DNA of 64,000 bases, taken from assembly GCF_905171765.1 (NCBI RefSeq), contig NC_053391.1, forward strand, positions 147,837,417 to 147,901,416, written 5' to 3'. The notes under the pieces were generated by a model. The model ran no database searches, was not told the DNA's origin, and worked only from the letters and a program-made list of their open reading frames with translations. This document shows positions 23,390 to 34,064 of the stretch, one piece after another (the first letter of the stretch is position 1; each line of letters starts with the position of its first letter). This stretch comes from Bufo bufo. Taxonomy: Eukaryota > Chordata > Amphibia > Anura > Bufonidae. Position numbers and translations under genes: made by a program.

Positions 23390-23571
23390 TACATGTACCT
23401 GCCACCTGCACTGTTTGGAGTTTAGTGCAGTCGTCTGGTCCCATGACCCTCCCTCAGCAGCCATCTTATGGACAGGCTCTGTATGCTGGCTGCACAAAAG
23501 ACTTGAGATACAGGGCTTATAAAGTGTAAAAAATGGTACAGAATATCAACAAAGGCTATATTAGTGCAATA

Positions 23572-25116
23572 CAGGGAGTGCAGAATTATTAGGCAAGTTG
23601 TATTTTTGAGGATTAATTTTATTATTGAACAACAACCATGTTCTCAATGAACCCAAAAAACTCATTAATATCAAAGCTGAATATTTTTGGAAGTAGTTTT
23701 TAGTTTGTTTTTAGTTTTAGCTATTTTAGGGGGATATCTGTGTGTGCAGGTGACTATTACTGTGCATAATTATTAGGCAACTTAACAAAAAACAAATATA
23801 TACCCATTTCAATTATTTATTTTTACCAGTGAAACCAATATAACATCTCAACATTAACAAATATACATTTCTGACATTCAAAAACAAAACAAAAACAAAT
23901 CAGTGACCAATATAGCCACCTTTCTTTGCAAGGACACTCAAAAGCCTGCCATCCATGGATTCTGTCAGTGTTTTGATCTGTTCACCATCAACATTGCGTG
24001 CAGCAGCAACCACAGCCTCCCAGACACTGTTCACAGAGGTGTACTGTTTTGTAAATCTCACATTTGATGATGGACCACAGGTTCTCAATGGGGTTCAGAT
24101 TAGGTGAACAAGGAGGCCATGTCATTAGATTTTCTTCTTTTATACCCTTTCTTGCCAGCCACGCTGTGGAGTACTTGGACGCGTGTGATGGAGCATTGTC
24201 CTGCATGAAAATCATGTTTTTCTTGAAGGATGCAGACTTCTTCCTGTACCACTGCTTGAAGAAGGTGTCTTCCAGAAACTGGCAGTAGGACTGGGAGTTG
24301 AGCTTGACTCCATCCTCAACCCGAAAAGGCCCCACAAGCTCATCTTTGATGATACCAGTACTCCACCTCCACCTTGCTGGCGTCTGAGTCGGACTGGAGC
24401 TCTCTGCCCTTTACCAATCCAGCCACGGGCCCATCCATCTGGCCCATCAAGACTCACTCTCATTTCATCAGTCCATAAAACCTTAGAAAAATCAGTCTTG
24501 AGATATTTCTTGGCCCAGTCTTGACGTTTCAGCTTGTGTGTCTTGTTCAGTGGTGGTCGTCTTTCAGCCTTACTTACCTTGGCCATGTCTCTGAGTATTG
24601 CACACCTTGTGCTTTTGGGCACTCCAGTGATGTTGCAGCTCTGAAATATGGCCAAACTGGTGGCAAGTGGCATCTTGGCAGCTGCACGCTTGACTTTTCT
24701 CAGTTCATGGGCAGTTATTTTGCGCCTTGGTTTTTCCACACGCTTCTTGCGACCCTGTTGACTATTTTGAATGAAACGCTTGATTGTTCGATGATCACGC
24801 TTCAGAAGCTTTGCAATTTTAAGAGTGCTGCATCCCTCTGCAAGATATCTCACTATTTTTGACTTTTCTGAGCCTGTCAAGTCCTTCTTTTGACCCATTT
24901 TGCCAAAGGAAAGGAAGTTGCCTAATAATTATGCACACCTAATATAGGGTGTTGATGTCATTAGACCACACCCCTTCTCATTACAGAGATGCACATCACC
25001 TAATATGCTTAATTGGTAGTAGGCTTTCGAGCCTATACAGCTTGGAGTAAGACAACATGCATAAAGAGGATGATGTGGTCAAAATACTCATTTGCCTAAT
25101 AATTCTGCACGCAGTG
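23572..25116 (-). mobile_element. Tc1/mariner element, nearly full length, DD37E type
   Basis: Ends cagggagtgcagaattatta (from 23572, after TA) and taataattctgcacgcagtg (to 25116, before TA) are inverted repeats. A second inner motif, gcataattattaggcaactt near 23763, pairs with gttgcctaataattatgcac near 24917, giving a two-tier repeat. Length 1545 bases. Confidence 0.9.
23900..24898 (-). pseudogene. Tc1-like transposase (DD37E), two frameshifts
   Basis: It starts at 24898 with MGQKKDLTGSEKSKIVRYLA. The DNA-binding region contains CSTLKIAKLLKRDHRTIKRF. The core shows VLWTDEMRVSL (first Asp), MQDNAPSHASKYSTAWL (second Asp) and NLNPIENLW (Glu), with 37 residues between the last two. The Gly-rich segment QQGGGGVLV is followed by a frame change near 24340, and a second change occurs near 24050 after IIKCEIYK. 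The end KKGGYIGH is normal. Apart from these two small losses the sequence is well preserved, suggesting a recent insertion. The spacing fits the DD37E/TRT clade; that assignment is from memory. Confidence 0.88.
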
Positions 25117-25869
25117 TATAGTCATCTTACCTACACTATGGTCACAAGTAGCTAGAAAGTGGCCAACTCTAACATTTCTGTAAAGTGTACAGCATGTTCA
25201 ATGTAACAGAATCCTTCAATATTGTAATAGTTTCCCAAGAATTAATAATTGGCACAGTTTCCATATTTGTGTTCAGACAAGGCAAGAAATGTCAGTGATA
25301 TTTGTAAGTCTGTAGTAAAGAATGCACAGTAGGTGTTATGTTTGGATCTTGCAGCAGAATTTACCATTTGCATAGCAGTAGGGTGTCATGTACATGGGCC
25401 CCCGCTGATCTGATAGATCATCAATATAGGATAAGAGGGCAACCCTTTTATGAGGTGTTTTGCCATCACTTCCTGTTATGGAAAACCCCTTTAATCTGGT
25501 TAATCTGTTATCGGGAACTGATGCAGTACAGGAACGCAGCATCTTCTGATAGGATGTCTATTACTGTCTGTCAGCAGATGGCCCAGCAGGGTGGGGGGGG
25601 GGGTGTTTGGAAGGAAGTTTTTTTTTACAGTGCTGTACAGTGAGCTACTGTATGGGGCACCTTTTTGGACAAGTGACTTATTAGCGGAAGTAAACAGGAG
25701 TGAAGCTTTTCAGGCACTATAAAAAGTGCCCATGCGATGTACTCTTTGCTTTCCGGAACATACTATACTTAGGTTTTATTTGTCTTATGCACAGCTGTTT
25801 TGTGGCCTGTCTCACAAGGGCGCCTAGAAATCTGCTGTGCAGAGGCCTAAGTAACATCCGTGACGTCCG
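25117..25869. other. Intron DNA with fragments of T2-like MITE
   Basis: At 25400-25500 the phrases gatctgatagatcatcaata, agggcaaccctttta and ggaaaacccctttaat resemble right ends of TTAA elements. No full element could be delimited. Confidence 0.4.
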
Positions 25870-26560
25870 GTAATGTTTGGTGTATTAAATGTCGTCTTTA
25901 TGACACAAGACAGGTGGGTGGATGGCCTTTCAGCCAGAATAAATGTGGAATTTACTATCATTGTCGCATTGATTAATTATTTCAATATGAAAATGTGATG
26001 CCTACTACTCGTCGCACCAAGAGAAGATGCTCTGCCTTCTCCAATTAATTTGTGCAAGGTTTCCAGTTTTAATCAATTTCAAGGTTTGGACGGTCTATTC
26101 CACGTGGGATTGCTTTTACCTAAGATTGACACAGATCCAAGTATAATTGAGGTCTCATGTGTTGTCCTTACCAGGCATTAGTGGCATGTCTTGTGTTCTT
26201 CTTTGTAGACGTTAATTTTACCACTTTGTGAGGAGTATCATTTTACAGGATGGCATTCAAGGCATGCGAATAAGCACTTCTCATCAGACCATCATAAAAA
26301 TGCCAGGAAAGAAATTCTTATTGTTTCACTGCAGCTTTCGGCGACACTTTTGCTACCTCATAAACCTATCCGTTTTCCATTCAGTTGAAAGCTACCGTCA
26401 GTAATTCATTATACTCTGATGTCATCTGGGAAGCCTGTCTTCAGTAACAAACTGATGTGTCAGGGCATATGGTAGAAAGCCCTCCCCTGGTGCCGGATTA
26501 ACTGGTTTGTCTACCTGGATAAGGATAAGTGACTTGCAGCTGCCCAAAAGTTATCCTGGT
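25870..26560. promoter_or_regulatory. Repeat-poor block, weak candidate conserved non-coding element
   Basis: About 690 bases without recognisable repeat, ORF or splice-bounded exon, in an intron where most DNA is transposon. It contains homeobox-type cores (ccaattaatttg near 26041, cagtaattcatta near 26399). Evidence is composition and context only. Confidence 0.2.
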
Positions 26561-26597
26561 CTATGTAAATAAAGCATAATTCTAATGGCCTCTTCAT

Positions 26598-26637
26598 ATA
26601 TACATATATACATATATATATATATGTATGTATACTG

Positions 26638-26676
<39 letters not shown>

Positions 26677-26684
26677 GGCGATTC
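26598..26684. repeat. (TA)n microsatellite, interrupted
   Basis: TA-rich run with tatatacatata interruptions. Confidence 0.9.
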
Positions 26685-27337
26685 GGCTCTACAGAGTTTT
26701 CTGTAGAATCGTACATATTAATCCGATACATCAAATGTATTACCTGATGTCAAATAGGAATTAACGGAAAAATCCTGCATGCTTGTTTTTTTCTGTACAG
26801 AGCCTTCAGTTTATGAACACTGGACAAGTGCATTGAGTGCTCATACTCATTTATTAGTTTGTCTGGCTCCAAAAGAAAATTGCTAGACTCAAGTGATAAA
26901 TCCGCAACCAGCCCAAGGCCTAGTTTGCGTATTCTGACTGCAGTATGGGCTACAAGCCCTGCCACCTGTGGCCACACAATTTTGTGGTGGGCAGAGGTCC
27001 GTCCTTCAAAATTGTGTGGCTTTTGGTAGCCATGGGAGAAGTTTTGGCTGTATGTGGCATTCGGGGGTATGGTCACATGGCTAACCTCTGCCAATCATTC
27101 AGCAGGTGAAAACTGGCTTTTTCAGTTGCTAAAACCACATTCGAAGCTCATAAATCTTTTCCCCATCAACTTTAATGTGAAAAAACTCCACCTTGTGCGC
27201 ACAGTGTAAAATGGTTGAGGTTTTATTTGGAACATAAGCCAATGACAGCAACTTTCTCATGGCGTGTGCTGGATTTTTCTTGCAAATTTGGTTTTCCTGA
27301 TGAAGGTGGAGAACAACTACAAAGTAGCCCCAACAAC

Positions 27338-27836
27338 TTAAAGTGCTTCTGTCACCCCCCAAACAGCAATTTTCAGTATTGGACTTAATATAATTGCTAA
27401 TGTACGCAGAGTCCATATATACACCTCTTACCTCCTGGCTGTGCTTTAAATTCTTTAAAAATAGTACTTTGATATAAAAATTTCTTCACTACCAGCAAGT
27501 TGGGCGGTTACTTGCTGGTAGCCACCGCATCCTCGGTCTAAAAAAACGCCCCCTCCTCCACTTGATTGACAGGGCCAGCGAGCGCTCTGCTCCTCGCCGA
27601 TGACGTCAGCCTACACCCGGAAAAGAAGCATCGGGTGTAGGCTGACGTCATCGGCGTAGGCACCCTGAGTAAGGAGCGGGCAAGCGAGCGTCCTTCTCTG
27701 AGCGCCTGCGCCGAATGAGGACCGATACGGTGCAGGTGTGGGATTTTATGGGCAGAGAGGGCCAGCGAGAGGAGGAGAGCGCTCGCTGGCCCTGTCAATC
27801 AAGTGGAGGAGGAGGCGTTTATTTAGACCCCTTTAA
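27338..27836. mobile_element. TTAA MITE with nested hairpins
   Basis: TTAA at 27338-27341 and 27833-27836. Two internal inverted pairs are visible: ctcctccacttgattgacag (about 27554) against ctgtcaatcaagtggaggag (about 27791), and gacgtcagcctacacccg against cgggtgtaggctgacgtcat around a short loop near 27625. Its right TTAA is shared with the next element. Confidence 0.75.
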
Positions 27837-28418
27837 AGGGGTTGTGCCAAGTTTTAAAGTTATCCCCTGTCCATAAGATATAGGGGATAACTGATCGCTG
27901 AGGGTCCCCTACTGATCCCGAGATCCCCGCCCTGATGCCACAGCAGGCTGAGCTTGCACTTTGCTCCTCCATCCATTCTCTGTTGGACTGCCAGAAATAG
28001 CCGAGTGCTCATGTTGCCTTTACGGCGTGGGTATGAAGATTATCAAAAACTGCAGCTATGTTTCCAAGTCACAGACTTAATGCAGCTAAATCCTTATGAT
28101 ATCTGTTAACATTTCACAACCAAGTGAATGGGTTATTCATATATTCCAGGAAAAATCCTGATGGATTTTTGTTCATGCCATGGGAAAAAAATCAATATGC
28201 AGAGATAATGAGCCCTAAAGTAAAGGAGAGCACCCTGTTATGCTGTTGGCTATTTTCATTACTCCCATAGTGGCAAAGGGTGGCTTCTCTCCCTTTGTTA
28301 TGGGGGGCCCAGTTCTGGAGATGGGTGCCAGTCCCAACTCTGGGATCTGGCGCTATTTGACATTTGTAGCATATCCTAGTCATATGCCATAAATGTTGAG
28401 ATCGGACAACCCCTTTGA
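27833..28418. mobile_element. TTAA MITE, Kolobok/T2-like
   Basis: Starts TTAAAGGGGTTGTGCCAAG and ends cggacaacccctttga; the right target is TTGA, one change from TTAA. Directly abuts elements on both sides. Confidence 0.75.
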
Positions 28419-28425
28419 TTAGTGC

Positions 28426-29180
28426 TTAAAGGGACTCTGTCACCACTTTCTAACCCCCCCTTTTAAAAGTATTGTTATCTCCATGGCGCCCCTGTGATTA
28501 CAAAGGTGTTGTTAGAAGATAAATTCGCCGTCTCCTTTTGATAAAAAGAGCTTTTATCTAACCTGTCAATCTTCTTGATAAGGTGCCCAGGGCGTTTCTG
28601 TTGGTCTCAAGCTGCCGCCCGCCGCTGTTGGTGCCCAGCTCCTCCCCTTATGCTTTCAGCGCCGCCTGAATATAATGAAATACGCCTCCGGCTCTCGCTC
28701 AGTGCCCCCTCCTTTTAAAAGATCCCGCGCGTGCGCACAGGCCTGTGCCTGATGCGCCCGTGCGGACATTTACAATCAGCCTCATTGAGCGAAGTGCGCA
28801 TGCGCGCACTTCGCTCAATGAGGCTGATTGTAAATGTCCGCACGGGCGCATCAGGCACAGGCCTGTGCGCACGCGCGGGATCTTTTAAAAGGAGGGGGCA
28901 CTGAGCGAGAGCCGGAGGCGTATTTCATTATATTCAGGCGGCGCTGAAAGCATAAGGGGAGGAGCTGGGCACCAACAGCGGCGGCGGGCGGCAGCTTGAG
29001 ACCAACAGAAACGCCCTGGGCACCTTATCAAGAAGATTGACAGGTTAGATAAAAGCTCTTTTTATCAAAAGGAGACGGCGAATTTATCTTCTAACAACAC
29101 CTTTGTAATCACAGGGGCGCCATGGAGATAACAATACTTTTAAAAGGGGGGGTTAGAAAGTGGTGACAGAGTCCCTTTAA
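28426..29180. mobile_element. Near-perfect 755 bp palindromic TTAA MITE
   Basis: TTAA at 28426-28429 and 29177-29180. The two arms, each about 375 bases, are reverse complements. Reading them side by side, the only clear difference I find is one extra GCG-type triplet in the right arm (gcggcggcgggcggcagc). The centre is gcgcatgcgc near 28801. No ORF is evident. Near identity of the arms implies a very recent insertion or strong arm homogenisation. Confidence 0.9.
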
Positions 29181-29599
29181 TCGAGGTGACAGATTATCTT
29201 TAAAATTGTGGAGAAGTAAAACTCTGTGGGGATCTTTTTCCAGGTGTTTTTCTTACCTGTCAAGTAATTTTTCGAGCATGCTCCAAAACTGCGATGTTTA
29301 CATATAAAAATATGGTTCATGTCCATTTACTTTTGAGCTGTTGTTCAGGACTAAAATCTGTTAGTCTAAAGTCACTTTGTACATGTATCCCCTATGTTTA
29401 TTAGAAAGTTGCAAAACTTCATTATACAGTGACTAAAGTGAAAGTCTGCCCTTAAACACGTACATCTTTATGAAGTGCTCTGCTCTCCAGAACTCCCGTA
29501 GAAATGTGTCTTCAGAAAATTACCTATTTAAATGTTTTTATGGTAAACATTTATTATTTTTTTCGATATTTTTAATTTTACATGTCAATATTTTTTATA
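29181..29599. other. Unique intron DNA
   Basis: No repeat or exon recognised. Confidence 0.5.
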
Positions 29600-30056
29600 T
29601 AAAAAAAAAATGAAATCCTGCAGTTTTCACACTGGTTGCTAAGCCTAATAATAGACCCTTCTTGGTCTGTACAGATCCCATTACTGCCGTTATTTGCTCT
29701 TCATTACACAATTAGAGGGACAGATATCGCCTATATGTAGAGAACACAGGATCCACCATTCACAATAGGTGACACTCCCTCCTGATCCCTGCACGGGTCA
29801 CAGAGCATGCATAGAAAACTTCCATAAGTCCTCTCCTGTCTATTGTGTCTATGGCCCATGGTGGCTCCTGTAAAGCAGATTTCAAAATGCTGTTAACACC
29901 AGTTCAGTCAAGATGGCTGCCCCCATAATCATGTTCAGCAAATAGAATAAAAAAATCAGTAATCAGAAAATTAAAAAAGATTAGAAAAAAGGATGTCACT
30001 AATATGCCTTTGACTGTCAGAAAAAAAAATTCAGTGACACATTCTCTTTAATAGCG
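29600..30056 (+). repeat. Interspersed repeat, copy 2 (first copy at 14390-14872)
   Basis: Same ordered motifs as copy 1, with an end near cacattctctttaa at 30044. Confidence 0.6.
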
Positions 30057-30704
30057 TTTGCGGGTGGTAGCAGATTTTCTTCAAGAATTATTTGCAAAGT
30101 AGCTTCATTTTTCTATTTTGATACCGTAGGGCTTATTAAATGATTGGGTAGGCGGGCATACTCTGTAAACATGTTCTTTGTTACATATACACCAGGACAG
30201 GGGCTTAGCAGTAATGTAGATATGGCAGTGACTTACAATTCTGTGCATGTGGCATTCGCACTTTACCTCAGTACAATCCATAGCTCCCAATATTGTATTC
30301 TTAGCCACTTAGTGGGGAATGTTTAGAACAGATTTCCAAGCTTGTTTTCTTTGATATAGGAAGAACGTCTTCAAGTTATTTGAGTGTTCCTCTTTCCCTA
30401 ATGTAGCTTTAGGTAACACATTCAATGCCAGATTTTTTTTCACCCTGTGATCCAGTCGTCTTATGTTCTGTTTTGCTTGGCACATGCAAGTCATAAATCA
30501 CTTTGGAACTCTGTAAATCCCTTTTAATAAAAGACCACAGACGCTCGTCCCCTTCATAGTAATGCTTTTGACTTCTGTTCTATATTTGTTTTGCTGTACG
30601 TTGCCACTAGTTAATGTGCAATTCATTGTATTTAACTATGCTCTAGTAAAAATGATGACCTCCCCCAAATGGTAAGGTTGCTTTCTCGATTTAAGAGATT
30701 CTTA
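30057..30704. other. Unique intron DNA
   Basis: No exon or repeat structure recognised. Confidence 0.5.
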
Positions 30705-31085
30705 AGACGCATTTAGACTAGCCGAGGAGCAGCCGATTGGCGGGAACAAAGCGTTCCTTCCCGACAATCGTCTGTTTGTTAAATGGTGAAGCGCTGCATT
30801 TACATACAGCATTCACAACCACAGTATGAGAACGAGCGATCGCTATTGCGATCCCTCGTACTCATACAGCTGTATTGTTTCTGGGCAGCAGATCGCTGTT
30901 TATCCCGCATAATCTGCTGCCCTTAAATGATAATTTACTTGCTGCACGCACGACAGGATCACCTGATGAACGAGCGTTTCATTCATTTATTGGGTGATCG
31001 ACTCCACCTTTTAGTCGGACAGATTGTCGGGAACATTCGTTCCTGATCACGTGCCCAAATATTTCCCTGTCTAAATCCACCTTTA
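30705..31085. repeat. Interspersed repeat family R1, copy
   Basis: Contains gggcagcagatcgctg, gatcacctgatgaacgagcg and gacagattgtcgggaac. These phrases recur, diverged, at 37040-37410, 43505-43645, 45190-45532 and 57735-57850. Probably a non-autonomous DNA transposon; terminal repeats are not clear enough to classify it. Confidence 0.5.
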
Positions 31086-33380
31086 AGGAGATCAATGCAT
31101 TTCCTTCAAGACAGAGTTTGCCTTATCTGAATATGCTGACCTAGCCTCTGGCTGCCATACTGCTTGCAGACATCCTGCTGGTTTCCAAAACAGCACTATT
31201 GATGCTTAGACATAATGGCGTAGGAATTTGGAAGCAAGGATTTGTTACCAAATTTAACAAACCACATGCAAATTTTTGAAGAATTTGCAGTCAAAGTATT
31301 CCAAAGCAGACTAAAGCTTTTATGTATTGCGGTGGTGGCGTGTGGCGGTGCCATCGGATCCCCATGCGGCTGTGGGGGGGACCCGATGGCATGGAAGGCA
31401 GCGCAATGCCTTCCTGAGGCATCTGCGCTGCCTTCCGGTGACGAGACTGTGCGATTCAGCCCCCTGAAGAAGTATTGGAATGCATTGTAAAGGATTAGAC
31501 CCCCAAAAGTTCAAGTCCCAAAGTGGGATAAAAAATTAAGTGAAAAAAAGAGTTGAAAAAATTAAGTTTTCCCCCCCAAAAATTAAAAGTTTAGAGTAAA
31601 AATAAACAAAAACGTCATTTTCCCCAAATAAAGTAAAAAAAATTTGTAAAAAATAAAGGGGGGGGGGAGTATACATATCACATGACCTAACCCCTCAGAT
31701 GAACACCATAAAAAATAAAAACTGCTAAAGAAACCATTTTTTTGTCACCTTACATAACAAAAAGTACAACAGCAAGCGATCAAAAAGGCGTTTGCCCACC
31801 AAAATAGTACCAATCTAACCGTCACCTCATCCCGCAAAAAATGAGCCACTACCTGAGACAATCGCCCAAAAAATAAAAAAACTATCGCTCAGAATATGGA
31901 GACACTAAAACATCATTTTTTTGGTTAAAAAAGCTGTTATTGTGTAAAACTTACATAAATAAAAAAAAAGTATACATATTAGGTATCGCCGCGTCTGTAT
32001 CGACCGACTCTATAAAAATATCACATGACCTAACCCCTCAGATGAACACCGTAAAAAATAAAAAATAAAAACTATGCTAAATAAACCATTTTTTGTCACC
32101 TTACATCACAAAAAGTGTAATAGCAAGCGATCAAAAAGTCACACGCACCCCAAAATAGTGCCAATCAAACTGTCATCTCATCCCGCAAAAATCATACCCT
32201 ACCCAAGGTAATTGCCCAAAAACTGAAAAAATTATGGCTCTCAGACTATGGAAACACTAAAACATGATTTTTTTTTTTTTTGCTTCAAAAATATTATTGT
32301 GTAAAACTTACATAAATAAAAAAATAAAGTGTTCATATTGGGTATCGCCGCGTCCGTGACAACCTGGTCTATAAAAATACCACATGATCTAACCTGTCAG
32401 ATGAATGTTGTAAATAACAAAAAATAAAAACTGTGCCAAAACAGCTATTTCTTGTTATCTTGCCTCACAAAAGTGTAATATAGAGCAACCAAAAATCATT
32501 GTACCCTAAACTAGTACCAAAAAATCTTTCACCCTATCCCGTAGTTTCTAAAATGGGGTCACTTTTTGGGGGTTTCTACTCTAAGGGTGCATCAGGGGGT
32601 CTTCAAATGGGACATGGTGAAAAAAAAAAAACAGTCCAGCAAAATCTGCCTTCCAAAAACCGCATGGCATTCCTTTCCTTCTGCACCCTGCCGTGTGCCC
32701 GTACAGCAGTTTACGACCACATATGAGGTGTTTCTGTAAACTACAGAATCTGGGCAATAAATATTGACTTTTGTTTTGCTGTTAATCCTTGCTTTGTTAC
32801 TGGAAAAAATGGATTAAAATGGAAAATGTGCCAAAAAATTTAAATTCTGAAATTTCATCTCCATTTGCCAATAACTCTTGTGGAACACCTAAAGGGTTAA
32901 CGACGTTTGTAAAATCAGTTTTGAATAACTTGAGGGGTGTAGTTTCTTAGATGAGGTCACTTTTATGGAGTTTCTACTCTAGGGTTGCATCAGGGGGGCT
33001 TCAAATGGGACATGGTGTCAAAAAAACCAGTCCAGCAAAACCTGCCTTCCAGAAACCGTATGGCATTGCTTTCCTTCTGCGCCCTGCCATGTGCCCGTAC
33101 AGCAGTTTACCACCACATATGGGGTGTTTCTGTAAACTACAGAATCAGGGCCATAAATATTGAGTCTGGTTTGGCTTTTAACCCTTGCTTTGTAACTGAA
33201 AAAAAATTATTAAAATGGAAAATCTGCCAAAAAAGTGAAATTTTGAAATTATATCAATATTTTTCATTAACTCTTGTGGAACACCTAAAGGGTTAACAAA
33301 GTTAGTAAAATCAGTTTTGAATACCTTGAGGGGTGTAGTTTATAGAATGGGGTCATTTTTGGGTGGTTTCTATTATGTAA

Positions 33381-33893
33381 GGCTACTTTCACACCTGCGT
33401 TAGGTGCGGATCCGTCTGGTATCTGCACAGACGGATCCGCACCTATAATGCAAACGTTTAGATCCGTTCAGAACGGATCCGTTTGCATTAGCATGAACAA
33501 AAAAAAAAATAAAAATTTTTTTTTTTTTTTTGTTCATGATAATGCAAACGGATCCGTTTTGACTTTACATTGAAAGTCAATGGGGGACGTATCCGTTTGA
33601 AAATTGAGCCATATAGTGTCAACTTCAAACGGATCCGTCCCCATTGACTTACATTGTAAGTCTGGACGGATCCGTTTGCCTCCGCACGCCCCTGGCGGAA
33701 CCCGAACGCTGCAAGCTGCGTTCAGGTGTCCGCCAGCGGAGCGGAGGACAAACGGTGCCAGACAGATGCATTCTGAGCGGATCCGCATCCACTCAGAATG
33801 CATTAGGACTGGACGGATCCGTTCGGGGCCGCTTGTGAGAGCCTTCATACGGAACTCACAAGCGGAGCCCCGAACGCTAGTGTGAAAGTAGCC
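33381..33893. mobile_element. Harbinger-like MITE nested in the large TTAA repeat, TAA target
   Basis: GGCTACTTTCACACCTGCG after TAA (33378-33380) and GTGTGAAAGTAGCC before TAA (33894-33896). The unfilled site exists at about 49091-49110 on the other strand, where the host reads tattatgtaagcct. The interior repeats aaacggatccgt several times and has a palindrome around gcatgaacaaaaa near 33500. It has no coding content. Confidence 0.85.
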
Positions 33894-34064
33894 TAAGCCT
33901 CACAAAGTGACTTCAGACCTGAACACATTTCAAGATTTGCTTCTAAACTTCTAAGCCTTGTAACATCCCCAAAAAATAAAATATCATTCCCAAAATGATC
34001 TAAACATGAAGTAGACATATGGGGAATGTAAAGCAATAACTATTTTTGGAGGTATTACTATGTA

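Noticed and set aside
30705..31085. Possible tRNA or small RNA in the R1 repeat hairpins
   Set aside because: No tRNA A or B box pair or cloverleaf could be made out, and the sequence recurs as a dispersed repeat.
32499..33296. Open frames reading LQMGHG...NLPSKNR, repeated here and on the minus strand at 49.2-50.4 kb
   Set aside because: These follow the tandem units of the large TTAA repeat, change frame between units, and have no known domain.
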